Positions 24,773-33,289 of a DNA stretch of 64,000 nucleotides are shown in pieces. The notes beneath the pieces are model-generated. The model searched no databases. It worked only from the letters and a program-made list of their open reading frames with translations, and was not told the origin of the DNA. The position numbers and the translations under genes were made by a program. Location: NCBI RefSeq assembly GCF_000613125.1, contig NZ_HG964497.1, positions 4,427,127 to 4,491,126 of the forward strand, written 5' to 3'. The DNA is from Bacillus sp. EB01 (GTDB taxonomy: Bacteria > Bacillota > Bacilli > Bacillales > Cytobacillaceae). Within the stretch, counting starts at the first letter, position 1; every line of letters begins with the position of its first letter.

Positions 24773-26275
24773 ATGGAAGTGGTGAAAGCTGTGGATGAAC
24801 AAAATCAAATACAGGAGCAGGATCAGCCGCAAGAGCAAGTGAAGCAGCCAGTACAAATTCGGATGAAAAGGTCCTACTTTGTAATGCTTCTTGTGTTCCT
24901 GGTTGTTTTGACAGCAGGAATAACAGCTTTTGCGACTTCAAACGGGGACAATACTTCTCCGGTTGTGATTGGCGGAGGCCAGGAGCGAAAAGAATTTGAA
25001 AAGCTTTATAGAGCATATGATATCCTTCAGGAAGGGTATTTTGAAGACCTGGATAATGACAAGCTAGTAGATGGTGCAATCAACGGCATGATTAAGTCAC
25101 TTGACGATCCGTATTCCTCCTATATGGATGAGGAAGCTGCCGAGCAATTCCATCATAGCGTCGATTCTTCATTTGAAGGAATTGGGGCTGAGATACAGGA
25201 AAAAGACGGCCATATTATGATTGTATCCCCGTTAAAGGGTTCGCCAGCTGAAAAAGCCGGCTTGAAACCAAAGGATGTTGTTCTTGAGGTAGATGGCAAA
25301 AGCATACAAGGATTTACGTCAACAGAAGCTGTTGCGCTGATTCGGGGTGAAAAAGGCACGAAGGTGGAATTAACCATTCAAAGGCCTGGCTCCGAGAGTA
25401 CAATCAAAGTACCTATCATTCGCGATGAGATTCCGATTGAAACTGTATATGGCGAAATGGTTGGGGATGGAATCGCCAGGGTCCAGGTTACGACATTCTC
25501 AACAAACACATACGATGAACTGACGGCAATGCTGAAGGACCTTAAGAAGCAAGGTATGAAGGGACTCGTCCTGGATGTGAGACAGAATCCGGGAGGCTTG
25601 CTGGATCAGGCTATTGCCATATCAAGCATGTTTGTACCAGAGGGTGAAATCCTCTTCAAGGTAGAAGACCGAAATGGAAACACGAAGGATTATAAATCCA
25701 AAGGCGAGGACACACATGATTATCCGATGGTCGTCCTGATTGATAACGGAAGTGCAAGTGCGTCTGAAATCCTGGCTGGAGCTGTAAAAGAATCAGCAAA
25801 CATTCCGCTTGTTGGACAAAAGTCATTCGGAAAGGGAACCGTCCAGACCGCTCAGGATTTCCCTGATGGTTCGAATGTAAAATTCACAACTGCCAAGTGG
25901 CTGACACCCAAGGGCAATTGGATTCACAAAAAGGGAATTGAGCCGGATTATAAGGTGGAGCTACCGGCCTACTATAGCCTTCCATACCTTGATCCAAAGC
26001 TAAAGCTAAAACAAGGCGATTCTTCTGAAAACGTGAAGGTTGCCCAGCAAATGTTAAAGGCTTTGGGCTATGATCCTGGCAGTGAAAATGGTTTCTTCGA
26101 CGGGAAAACGACTGCTGCAGTAAAAGCGTTCCAGGCAGCAAATAAACTTGAACAAACAGGTGTTGTTACGGATCAAACAACAATGAAAATCATCCAGCTT
26201 CTTCAGGAAAAAATCCAGAAGGAAGATCCACAATTAGAAAAAGCAATTGAAGTATTGAAAAAAGAAATGAAGTAA
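24773..26275 (+). CDS. ctpA: C-terminal processing protease, S41 family, with PG-binding domain
   Basis: Serine protease exported across the membrane. Order: membrane helix (about 33-52), PDZ domain (about 120-200, with GIGAEIQE...SPLKGSPAEKAGLKPKD), S41 catalytic core with DNGSASASEILAGAV (Ser) and SFGKGTVQ (Lys), then a C-terminal peptidoglycan-binding repeat (about 415-480, YDPGSENGFFDGKTTAAVKAFQ). 500 residues; CtpA rather than CtpB because of the PG-binding end. ATG 24773 has only a weak ribosome site; a GTG 18 bases later is an alternative. Confidence 0.93.
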   Translation: MEVVKAVDEQNQIQEQDQPQEQVKQPVQIRMKRSYFVMLLVFLVVLTAGITAFATSNGDNTSPVVIGGGQERKEFEKLYRAYDILQEGYFEDLDNDKLVDGAINGMIKSLDDPYSSYMDEEAAEQFHHSVDSSFEGIGAEIQEKDGHIMIVSPLKGSPAEKAGLKPKDVVLEVDGKSIQGFTSTEAVALIRGEKGTKVELTIQRPGSESTIKVPIIRDEIPIETVYGEMVGDGIARVQVTTFSTNTYDELTAMLKDLKKQGMKGLVLDVRQNPGGLLDQAIAISSMFVPEGEILFKVEDRNGNTKDYKSKGEDTHDYPMVVLIDNGSASASEILAGAVKESANIPLVGQKSFGKGTVQTAQDFPDGSNVKFTTAKWLTPKGNWIHKKGIEPDYKVELPAYYSLPYLDPKLKLKQGDSSENVKVAQQMLKALGYDPGSENGFFDGKTTAAVKAFQAANKLEQTGVVTDQTTMKIIQLLQEKIQKEDPQLEKAIEVLKKEMK

Positions 26276-26281
26276 TTTCAG

Positions 26282-26308
26282 CCCCGGCAGCCAATGCCGG
26301 GGTTTTTG
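26282..26308 (+). terminator. Terminator of ctpA
   Basis: CCCCGGC pairs with GCCGGGG around AGCCAAT and is followed by TTTTTG. Confidence 0.9.
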
Positions 26309-26663
26309 CTTACGGTAAAAGGCTTGAATTTGTTTTTGCGTAGCTAATCGAATCTGTGGTGTTTGGATTTTTATTTTTCCGGTAAATGGGGGAGGCGGGT
26401 CGTTTGGTTTGTAAGGACCCGATAAATGCTATAAAATGACTGTTTAGATAGTAGGTAATGTAAGAACTTAAATGAGTAGAACATATTGAAGGGCCAGCCG
26501 ATGAGTCATCCTTCCGTGGAAACCGAAACCATCATGAAGGAAGAAGTGTTGATAAAGCTTCCCCTGGTTGAATGTTTTTTAAAATGAGAGGCACTGAAAA
26601 AACAAGGGCCTAGTAAATAAATAGTGCAATTTATGATATGAATGGAAAAACGGGGTGAGAAAG
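26309..26663. other. Intergenic region, nothing identified
   Basis: About 355 bases without a supported gene. A patch at 26490-26550 holds CCTTCC and GGAAGG segments that may pair, but I recognise no RNA family. Confidence 0.3.
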
Positions 26664-27041
26664 ATGAAACATATCATCCATTTTGATAATAAGCTTAAGG
26701 AAGAGATTAAAAACCTGGAGGCGGGTTGCGTTGAGGTATGTATATCTGTTTGCAAAGAATACCAGCCCCACTTTAAGGAACGAGAACAACAATTGGTTCT
26801 GGAACTGATGAGGACGCAAAAAGGCAACCGGAAGGCGGATAAGGATTGCTTTGAGGATGAATATGAATCATTCATTGAAATCGGCATTGAACAGGATGAG
26901 GACTATTTTCCGAATGGATATATTCCTATCTGGAAATGCAAGGAAGAATGGTTCCAAAAGACAGGTTACTTGACGGACAAGAATTTAAACGATCTTGAAG
27001 AAGTCCTTCGAGCCATGGTACTAGAAATGCTGGAAGAATAA
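26664..27041 (+). CDS. Hypothetical protein upstream of COG0523 GTPase
   Basis: Not recognised. 125 residues, acidic, three cysteines near residues 22-30 (AGCVEVCISVCKEY) and IWKCKEEWF later. ATG 26664 follows GGGGTG; the frame extends three codons to a GTG. The COG0523 GTPase starts 24 bases after its stop, so they are probably co-transcribed, which hints at a metal-related role (inference). Confidence 0.6.
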   Translation: MKHIIHFDNKLKEEIKNLEAGCVEVCISVCKEYQPHFKEREQQLVLELMRTQKGNRKADKDCFEDEYESFIEIGIEQDEDYFPNGYIPIWKCKEEWFQKTGYLTDKNLNDLEEVLRAMVLEMLEE

Positions 27042-27064
27042 TTAACAGAGAGGAAAAAGTAAAT

Positions 27065-27985
27065 ATGGGTAAAACAGAAATCTATATCCTTTCGGGTTTC
27101 CTTGGCAGTGGCAAAACAACATTGTTAAAAAGACTGCTTGAAGATGAAAAGAAAAATGGCAGGAAGGTTGCTGTCATGATGAATGAACTCGGTACTGTTT
27201 CCATCGATTCCGATGCCGTCGGGGAGGATGTGGCACTGAAGGAATTGCTGGGTGGCTGCATTTGCTGCACGATGAGCGGCCAGGTGGAAGCTCAGCTTCA
27301 GGGTTTGCTGCAATCGGAAAAGCCTGATTCAATTTATGTTGAAACAACAGGTGCCGCACATCCAGTCGAAATCCTTGATGCGCTTGTTTCACCTCTTTTC
27401 GCGGATAAAATCATGCCAAAAGGAATTATTACGACTGTTGATGGCCAGAGGTGGCTTGACAGGGTATCCCTTGGGCCACAGCTGCAGCAGCTCCTGCTCG
27501 AACAGGTGAGACATGCTGATTATTTGATTGTTAATAAAGCAAGTGATTTATCAGAAAAACAACAAGCTGATGCTATAACCAGCATCCAGGCACTTAATTC
27601 ACATGCCAGATGTGTGCTAACTGATTTTTCAAAGGTGCCCTTAAAGGATATTAGGGCAATTACCCTTCTTCCTGGTGAACGAAAACATACACATATCCAT
27701 ACAAAGGATCTTGGTCTGGGTACATATGTACATACCTTTTCAGCTGGAGTTCAAAGGGAGGACTTTGAACACTTTCTACGGAGCCTTCCTGATTCAATTT
27801 ACCGGATAAAAGGATATGTTAAATTTAAGGGCGCCAGTTTTCCCGAGCTGTTTCAATATTCGTATGGAATGCCATCCTATATGAAAGAGTATATGAATCT
27901 TCCCCTCAATATGGTGTTTATAGGCGAAGGGATAGACTGGGAATCGGTCAGCAACGGACTGAAGGCGTTGGAAAACGGCCAATAG
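27065..27985 (+). CDS. CobW/COG0523 family GTPase, metal chaperone
   Basis: P-loop GTPase of the G3E family that delivers metal, often zinc, to target proteins. 306 residues: SGFLGSGKTTL (Walker A), MNELG, the metal motif GGCICC, VETTGAAHP and the base-specificity NKASD. The C-terminal CobW_C-like domain (about 215-300) contains YRIKGYVKF. Shorter than B. subtilis YciC. No Zur-type box is obvious upstream, so zinc control is not supported by sequence. Confidence 0.88.
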   Translation: MGKTEIYILSGFLGSGKTTLLKRLLEDEKKNGRKVAVMMNELGTVSIDSDAVGEDVALKELLGGCICCTMSGQVEAQLQGLLQSEKPDSIYVETTGAAHPVEILDALVSPLFADKIMPKGIITTVDGQRWLDRVSLGPQLQQLLLEQVRHADYLIVNKASDLSEKQQADAITSIQALNSHARCVLTDFSKVPLKDIRAITLLPGERKHTHIHTKDLGLGTYVHTFSAGVQREDFEHFLRSLPDSIYRIKGYVKFKGASFPELFQYSYGMPSYMKEYMNLPLNMVFIGEGIDWESVSNGLKALENGQ

Positions 27986-27999
27986 TTTGGCTTCTTTTT

Positions 28000-28034
28000 A
28001 AAGGGGTATTGAACCTTAAATCATCCCTTTAAAG
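28000..28034 (+). other. Inverted repeat between COG0523 gene and ydaT-like gene
   Basis: TTTAAAGGG and CCCTTTAAA pair around 19 bases. The right arm overlaps the AAAGGAG ribosome site of the next gene, so it could reduce its translation or act as a weak terminator. Confidence 0.4.
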
Positions 28035-28048
28035 GAGTTGTTGAAGTT

Positions 28049-28225
28049 ATGCCTTGGTCAAAGAATGATTACCCTGCCTCAATGAAAAATCTCGATCCCG
28101 AAGTCCGGGAAAAGGCGATTGAAATCGCAAATGCCATTCTTGAGGACGACAACGATGAGGGAAAGGCAATTGCCATCGGGATAGATAAGGCTAGAGAATA
28201 TTTTGAGAATCATGGAAAAAAATAA
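28049..28225 (+). CDS. YdaT-like N-terminal domain protein, 58 aa
   Basis: MPWSKNDYPASMKNLDPEVREKAIEIANAIL matches the start of general-stress protein YdaT and related small Bacillus proteins; the C-terminal domain of YdaT is absent. AAAGGAG precedes the ATG at about 11 bases. Function unknown. A good terminator follows. Confidence 0.7.
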   Translation: MPWSKNDYPASMKNLDPEVREKAIEIANAILEDDNDEGKAIAIGIDKAREYFENHGKK

Positions 28226-28231
28226 TTTCGC

Positions 28232-28264
28232 TGCCTCCATCTTCCATTGAGATGGAGGCATTTT
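28232..28264 (+). terminator. Terminator after ydaT-like gene
   Basis: TGCCTCCATC pairs with GATGGAGGCA and is followed by TTTT. Confidence 0.88.
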
Positions 28265-28332
28265 CATGGAATGGAGCGAGGGGCTTGGTGGCAAACTTTT
28301 ATAGTAAATTTTAACCGGATGGGTGGATTCCT

Positions 28333-29169
28333 GTGTTAAAACGAATTGGTTTGTTTGTGATTATAATCTCCCTCAGTTTTTCTCCCGAGATAGAAGCTGG
28401 AAAGCGCGGCGCAGTGATGACACCATGGGATGAGGCAAGACAAGTCTTTCCCAGGTATAGTAAATTTACTGTTATTGACGTCGAAACTGGCCTTTCTTTC
28501 AATGTGCAAAGAAGAGCCGGAAACAGGCACGCGGATGTCCAGCCTTTAACAGCAAAAGATACAAAAATCATGAAAAAAATATACGGTGGAAAATGGAGCT
28601 GGAAAAGAAGGGCAATCTACGCTGTAAAAGGGAATAAGAAGATTGCTGCATCGATGAACGGAATGCCGCACGGAGCAGGTGCTCTGCAAAATAAATTTCC
28701 AGGACATTTTTGCATTCATTTTAACAAAAGCTCTACACACAGAAGACGGGAAATGGACCTATCCCATAAATTGATGGTGTATAAAGCAGGCGGCAAGCTT
28801 AATATGCTTCTTGCCAATGCTAATCCTGTTGAAACTGTAACCTACTATGTTGCAGGGTATAAAGAACAGGATAAACGCATTCTCTCCCTGCTCTCATTAA
28901 AGAAAACGAACTGGCAGCCATTCCTTAAGAATGTTGAGAATGCAAAGATAGCGCGGTTGCCGCTCCTCCCAGCAGAGGATTTGCAGGATGAATTAACGGT
29001 GGATGTACCAGTTGAAATTGAATGGCAAATTGAAGGGGAAGGAAGAGTGGTTGAAGAGACAGAAATTCATTTGTTCCGCCCATCTCCTGCTAGTGCATGG
29101 AAAGTCGACTCTCACGCCTTCCTGGAGGATAATCCGTTTTTAGTGGATCGGGATAACGTTGATGAATAG
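28333..29169 (+). CDS. Secreted protein with conserved HADVQPLT / GHFCIHF domain
   Basis: I do not know a name for the domain, but I recall it in Firmicute secreted peptidoglycan-binding proteins. Signal peptide (1-22). Core motifs: VIDVETGLSFNVQRRAG, NRHADVQPL, WSWKRRAIYAV, MNGMPHGAGA and GHFCIHFNKSSTHR. The repeated His, Asp and Cys suggest a metal or catalytic site. C-terminal region (about 185-278) is unrelated and less conserved. Start at GTG 28333. Stands alone; 278 residues. Confidence 0.65.
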   Translation: MLKRIGLFVIIISLSFSPEIEAGKRGAVMTPWDEARQVFPRYSKFTVIDVETGLSFNVQRRAGNRHADVQPLTAKDTKIMKKIYGGKWSWKRRAIYAVKGNKKIAASMNGMPHGAGALQNKFPGHFCIHFNKSSTHRRREMDLSHKLMVYKAGGKLNMLLANANPVETVTYYVAGYKEQDKRILSLLSLKKTNWQPFLKNVENAKIARLPLLPAEDLQDELTVDVPVEIEWQIEGEGRVVEETEIHLFRPSPASAWKVDSHAFLEDNPFLVDRDNVDE

Positions 29170-29206
29170 CGGGGTTTCATTCAATTGTTCTGAAAAATGC
29201 GAAAGG

Positions 29207-29362
29207 GTGTATTGGTCACATTTTAGGGAGTGGAGACAAGTGAAATGTAAGGCTGTATTGGCCACATTTTGGATTCTAAAGTTAGTTGAAATGTAGCCAA
29301 TAGTCTTTATTGGCACCGTTTTGAGTTCTGAAGGCATCCGAAATGTAACCAATGAGGTGTTT
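29207..29362. repeat. 52-bp palindromic repeat, family E (3 units)
   Basis: ATTGG-type unit starts lie at 29211, 29257 and 29309. Units 2 and 3 are 52 bp apart; unit 1 is six bases shorter and lacks the CCAAT of its right arm. In full units ATTGGCCACATTT pairs with AAATGTAGCCAAT (13 bp, one mismatch). Same unit length and inverted-repeat layout as families A and F, different sequence. Confidence 0.8.
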
Positions 29363-29553
29363 TAATAAAACTTTGGTTTATAGGGATTGGATTATTGGCT
29401 AATCACACAAAGGTAGCGAATAGCTGGATAATTGCACTTAATCCAAAGATTGAGCTAAGGTAAGATAAGTTAAATATATTCTCCTTAACTAATGTAGGCG
29501 GTCCAATAGATTTTTGGACAGCCTTTTATTAGGAACACTAATATCCTATTGCC

Positions 29554-29606
29554 AAAGGCACCCAGCGGCGAGAGGCTAAATGGCCCTCCTCCTCTGGGTG
29601 CTTTTG
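29554..29606. terminator. Terminator for the minus-strand zinc-ribbon gene
   Basis: AAAGGCACCCAG pairs with CTGGGTGCTTTT over a long partly paired loop. T-rich on both strands, so it may work both ways. Confidence 0.7.
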
Positions 29607-29612
29607 CTTATG

Positions 29613-29855
29613 TTAAGGTAACCTTCCGAATTGGACAAAGGTTCTTTCGTCTTCAATCAGTCCGCATGTTCCACACTGTATTCTGACCTCTGGCCCATTG
29701 TATGCAAGATGGAAGGGTTCTAATTCACCTTGATTATATTCCCTATCGATTGAACCAGTTGAAGGGTCCAGCTTGACGGCGCGCGGGACCTGTTCGATGA
29801 TGGTAAATCTGCTTCGGTTTGTTTTGCAATTTGGGCATCTGTATGGTGATGGCAT
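29613..29855 (-). CDS. Zinc-ribbon protein, 80 aa
   Basis: CPNC near the N-terminus and CGTC near the C-terminus frame a conserved centre ([17 protein letters not shown]...[16 protein letters not shown]...LIEDERTF). Conserved in Bacillus to my memory but without a firm function. AGGAGG lies close before the ATG on the minus strand. Confidence 0.75.
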   Translation of the reverse strand: MPSPYRCPNCKTNRSRFTIIEQVPRAVKLDPSTGSIDREYNQGELEPFHLAYNGPEVRIQCGTCGLIEDERTFVQFGRLP

Positions 29856-29969
29856 GGGTTCCGCTTCCTCCTAGTCTAATGATTTCCTTTTTATTTTTTG
29901 CAAACTTAGTCCCTACTATGTAAAATTCTAGTGACGCAAACAGAAATAGTTAAGAGGAAGGTGCTATAA

Positions 29970-30233
29970 ATGGATTACCAACACCTGTTAACAGAATACA
30001 GAAAGCTTTGGAATAACCGGCAGTTGGAGGAATCCAATTTACTCAACAGCGAGGAGACGTTAAAGGAAGCGATTAGAAGAGAGTTATTGGATGAGAATAG
30101 CCATCCCAGGGTCCGCAAAGGAAAGTATGAAAAATTTTACACAGCATCGAAAAGGCTGCTTGCCTCAAGCCTTAAAGACAGTGACAAAACCAGCCTTTTA
30201 GAAATCTATGTGGTAATCATGGAGAATTTATAA
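29970..30233 (+). CDS. Hypothetical protein, 87 aa
   Basis: Not recognised. Charged, helical, no cysteine or membrane segment; contains LLTEYRKLWNNRQLEESNLL and LRREL-like EAIRRELLDEN. GGAAGGTG lies six bases before ATG 29970. It converges on the Hsp20-like gene with only eight bases between stops. Confidence 0.6.
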   Translation: MDYQHLLTEYRKLWNNRQLEESNLLNSEETLKEAIRRELLDENSHPRVRKGKYEKFYTASKRLLASSLKDSDKTSLLEIYVVIMENL

Positions 30234-30241
30234 GGTCACCT

Positions 30242-30688
30242 TTATGAAGAGGGACCAATGTGGATTTCTGAAAGATGGGAAGACGTGAGTTTTTGGAATT
30301 TTATCTCCAGAATCCCGTCAATATAGGCTGCTGTAGCGCCTTTTTTTCGAACAGGCGCGGGCAGTGTGAAGGTCTCTTTATCCCCTGACTCAGGAATATT
30401 TTCAACCATCAATTGATTGGCTGTATGGAAGATACGGATCTTTTCCAACCAATCGTCCTTTAGGGGAATTCTTACAAATACAAATTCGTGTGTTTCAAAA
30501 ATCATTGCCTGGATTTTGCTAGAGGCTTCAGGCTGGCGGGTTTCCTGCTGCATTGGAATAATCGGCCCTGTTTCAGAGCCCTGAGGCATGTACTGGCTAA
30601 TCGCATCCATCACATATTGCTCAATCATTTCAGGTTTCATCGATTTCATCATATCTTTGGAAAAAGGAAATTTCCCCCACGGAAACAT
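30242..30688 (-). CDS. Hsp20-like spore protein (GerT/CotP type)
   Basis: Small alpha-crystallin-like protein of 148 residues. N-terminal PWGKFPFSKDMMKSMKPEMIEQYVMDAI resembles GerT/CotP-type Bacillus proteins; the second half is a beta-sandwich (AMIFETHEFVFVRIPLKD... DGILEIKFQKL) without the classical AGL motif. Start at ATG 30688: GAGAGG is nine bases upstream, whereas the in-frame ATG three codons earlier touches that site. Spore location is inferred from family resemblance. Confidence 0.65.
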   Translation of the reverse strand: MFPWGKFPFSKDMMKSMKPEMIEQYVMDAISQYMPQGSETGPIIPMQQETRQPEASSKIQAMIFETHEFVFVRIPLKDDWLEKIRIFHTANQLMVENIPESGDKETFTLPAPVRKKGATAAYIDGILEIKFQKLTSSHLSEIHIGPSS

Positions 30689-30825
30689 GGCGATCATCCT
30701 CTCAAACCTTATGGACTTCAGCCCAATAGAGCGGTTATCACATATTATGCGACAAGTAGCCTAGAGGTTCAGAATCAAGAATTAGTTCATAAAACTTTGG
30801 CTAGTGATTTTTCTCGAGCTTAAGT

Positions 30826-30925
30826 GTAAACCGCCGAATTAATTTTAAAACCGCCGAATTATTTTCGAAATCGCCGAATTATCCAAAACTGCTGAACTTA
30901 GACCAAAACTTCAGAAGTAATTTTG
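30826..30925. repeat. 20-bp tandem repeat, family B, locus 1
   Basis: CCGCCGAATT cores start at 30831, 30851 and 30871, with decayed copies at 30889 and 30909 (period 20, 20, 18, 20). Unit form AAACCGCCGAATTATTTT. Locus 2 is at 42421. Confidence 0.82.
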
Positions 30926-31053
30926 GAGTGCTGTGTAATGAAAAGGTTCAAAGGGAAGAGAGGTATGATAAAAAGAACATCGTTTTTTATCAGGCATCCA
31001 ACTGGAAGAAAAATATTCATCAATTAATCTCATAAATTAAAAACCGAAAAATG

Positions 31054-31120
31054 CTAAACAATAATAATATTATGTAAACACCCAAACAAAAAATAAAACC
31101 GCAATAGCGGTTTTATTTTA
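31054..31120. repeat. Shared module with terminator, copy 1
   Basis: A 27-base segment at 31054-31080 starting CTAAACAATAA is repeated with two differences at 42665-42691. In both places it is followed by a similar AATAAAACCGC/GCGGTTTTATT hairpin (here 31091-31118), which ends the minus-strand gene beside it, and preceded by family B repeats. Confidence 0.7.
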
Positions 31121-31163
31121 AATATTATTGATTCTGCAGAGAAACACCGGGATAGGACAGAAC

Positions 31164-31724
31164 CTAAGCCTCAAGCAGATGTGTTTCTTCCTGTGTTTCA
31201 GCCTGTTGCCTCATCAAATGGAAAGTATATTGATCTTTAGGGATTTCGTACAAATCAAATACTTCGCCTTCTGCATTCAGCTGCGCATATAGAGCTGGCC
31301 TTGTTTCATTGGCTTTCACTGTATAGGGCAGTTTTTCCGCAGCCTTGATAGAACGGATATTAGCTTTCCTAATCCGCATGAATACTGTGTCTATGCCAAG
31401 CTCGTAAAAGGCTTCCTGGAAAAACGCTTCCTTGGCTGGGCTGTTATAACCCTTTCCATGATAAGGTTTGCCAAGCCAGGTACCGAGGAAACCTGCATTG
31501 TCAGAAACATCGAAGAGGGAGATGGTACCAATTGGCGTACCCCATTCGTCCAAAATTGTCCTTGAAATAACCTCGCCGCGTTCCTCAGATTCAATGATCT
31601 GTTTTGTCAGAAACAGAAACTCATCATATGAATTTGCCTTATGGCGTACATAAGGGAAAACATCAGGATGTGTAATTAGGTCATAGAGGGCATGGCAATC
31701 GTTGAGATCGCGTTTTTTTAGCAT
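31164..31724 (-). CDS. GNAT family N-acetyltransferase
   Basis: Acetyl-CoA-dependent transferase of unknown substrate, 186 residues. The GNAT core shows a beta4-like ISLFDVSDNAGFLGTWLGKPYHGKGYNSPAKEAFF (Q/RxxGxG/A-type loop as YHGKGY) and the C-terminal strand with IRKANIRSIKAAEKL. GGAGG lies eight bases before the ATG. A structured leader precedes it (31733-31880). Confidence 0.85.
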   Translation of the reverse strand: MLKKRDLNDCHALYDLITHPDVFPYVRHKANSYDEFLFLTKQIIESEERGEVISRTILDEWGTPIGTISLFDVSDNAGFLGTWLGKPYHGKGYNSPAKEAFFQEAFYELGIDTVFMRIRKANIRSIKAAEKLPYTVKANETRPALYAQLNAEGEVFDLYEIPKDQYTFHLMRQQAETQEETHLLEA

Positions 31725-31732
31725 AAAAATAG

Positions 31733-31880
31733 CCTCCAGTCAGGGCAGACCAGTCCTGTGGACAGGAACATTTCCACCCTCGAAATTTTTAAAATTGCGT
31801 AAAAAATTTCGGGGTGGGAATCGAACCCACTAAGACCAGTCTTGACTGGTGGCGCACCATTTGCCTTCCCATTGCACATA
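31733..31880 (-). promoter_or_regulatory. Structured 5' leader with tRNA T-arm-like hairpin
   Basis: On the minus strand GTGGG-TTCGATT-CCCAC is a perfect tRNA-like T arm, preceded by ACCAGT/ACTGGT and TGGTG/CACCA hairpins. No matching acceptor stem or 7-base anticodon loop exists, so it is not a tRNA. ACCAGTC of the first hairpin can also pair with GGACTGGTC (31748-31756) or with TGACTGG next to the GGAGG of the downstream gene, so alternative folds could control translation. Function is inference. Confidence 0.4.
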
Positions 31881-32018
31881 TATGAATTTTTATGAAAATC
31901 AACGTTGTTAAGCGGTAAAACAGAAAAAATAGTTATTCACAAAAAGTATCATACAAGAAATTTCACCAAAAATAAATAGTTTTTTAAGAGGAAATTTTTG
32001 CGATTTTGTGAGCATTTT

Positions 32019-33149
32019 CTACATAATTCGCTGATAAACGAATTTGCCGTCTATCATGGTCCAAAGAGGCTTGGCGAGGAAATGAAACGGATGATTGCTC
32101 CAGAGCACAAGATCGGCATCTTTCCCTTTTTCAATGCTGCCGACGCGGCTGTCGACACCCAGATTCTTCGCCGGAAGAATGGTAATCCCCTCTAGTGCTT
32201 TTTGTTCGGACAAGCCTTCTCTTACCGCGATTGCAGCACATACATTTAAATATTGAATAGGTGTGTAAGGGTGATCGGTTGTAATTGAGACTTCAACACC
32301 TGCTTCTGTCAACCTCTGATACGTGGTCCAGCTTTTGTTCTTTAGTTCAACTTTCCCCCTTCTTGTCAATGTCGGTCCAACAGAAACTTTAAGTCCAAGC
32401 CCTGCCATTTCATCTGCAACAAGGTGTCCTTCAGTGCAATGCTCAATCCGGAGGTCAAGGTCAAACTCCTGTGAAAACCTGAGAGCGGTCATAATATCAT
32501 CGGCTCTGTGCGCATGGATCCTGACGGGTATTTCCCGATTCAATGCCTTTAAAAGCGGAGCAAACCTCAAGTCTTCCGGGTCTCCAAATTTCCGAGCCTT
32601 ATAAAACGCCTCCCTTAACATACCCATAAGCCCCATCCTTGTAATCGAATCATTTGAGCCATTACTGTGTATGCGTTTCGGGTTCTCGCCAAGTGCAATT
32701 TTCAATCCTGCAAGAGGGTTAATGATCATATCCTGAATGTTTTTCCCTGTCGTTTTAATGACAGCTGTAGTTCCGCCTATGACATTTGCGCTTCCAGGCA
32801 TAACATGGACGGTGGTTATTCCGCTTTGGACAGCATCGGCAAACCCCGTATCAAAAGGATAAACACCATCAATTGCCCTGATATGGGGTGTCATCGGTTC
32901 AATCGTTTCGTTCGCATCATTACCGGCCCAGCCAGTTCCCTCATCATACAGCCCGAGGTGGGTATGGACATCAATAAATCCTGGAAGCAGGAAATTTAGC
33001 CCGCAATCAATGATGGCTGTTCCCGCAGGTGCCTGAATGTTTTTACGTATTTCAGCAATCTTCCCTTTATGGACAAACAGGTCAAAGCCTTCCAAAGGCT
33101 CGGAAGTAATCGGGACAATGGTCGCGTTCCTTAACAATATTGAATCCAT
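32019..33149 (-). CDS. Amidohydrolase, imidazolonepropionase-like
   Basis: Metal-dependent hydrolase of the amidohydrolase superfamily, 376 residues. Metal ligands are recognisable: DVHTHLG, IHAHRA, IEHCTEGH and TTDHPYT; the C-terminus has AKNLGVDSRVGSIEKGKDADLVLW. Substrate unknown. Often annotated as imidazolonepropionase-like, but no histidine-degradation genes are nearby. GTGGGG lies nine bases before the ATG. Confidence 0.9.
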   Translation of the reverse strand: MDSILLRNATIVPITSEPLEGFDLFVHKGKIAEIRKNIQAPAGTAIIDCGLNFLLPGFIDVHTHLGLYDEGTGWAGNDANETIEPMTPHIRAIDGVYPFDTGFADAVQSGITTVHVMPGSANVIGGTTAVIKTTGKNIQDMIINPLAGLKIALGENPKRIHSNGSNDSITRMGLMGMLREAFYKARKFGDPEDLRFAPLLKALNREIPVRIHAHRADDIMTALRFSQEFDLDLRIEHCTEGHLVADEMAGLGLKVSVGPTLTRRGKVELKNKSWTTYQRLTEAGVEVSITTDHPYTPIQYLNVCAAIAVREGLSEQKALEGITILPAKNLGVDSRVGSIEKGKDADLVLWSNHPFHFLAKPLWTMIDGKFVYQRIM

Positions 33150-33235
33150 TAATTAGTACCCCACGAGAGTAGTTTTTTCTATTTTAACAGGTATCGAGTC
33201 TTGCGGAAAAGAAATAACTACTATGGTTTCATTCT

Positions 33236-33264
33236 TTGTTTCCGAGCGGCGATTCAACTATAAT
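33236..33264 (+). promoter_or_regulatory. SigA-type promoter of patatin-like gene
   Basis: TTGTTT (33236-33241), a 17-base spacer and TATAAT (33259-33264), 26 bases before the start codon. Confidence 0.65.
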
Positions 33265-33289
33265 TCTTGTTGAGAGAGGTGTGTTTAAC

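Noticed and set aside
26490-26560. Hammerhead-like core (GATGAG ... CGAAAC)
   Set aside because: The conserved CUGAUGA is CCGAUGA, and stem II does not pair, so the ribozyme fold is not supported.
31801-31880. A tRNA gene on the minus strand
   Set aside because: Only the T arm fits. There is no acceptor stem partner for CCCGAAA and no 7-base anticodon loop with a 5-bp stem.
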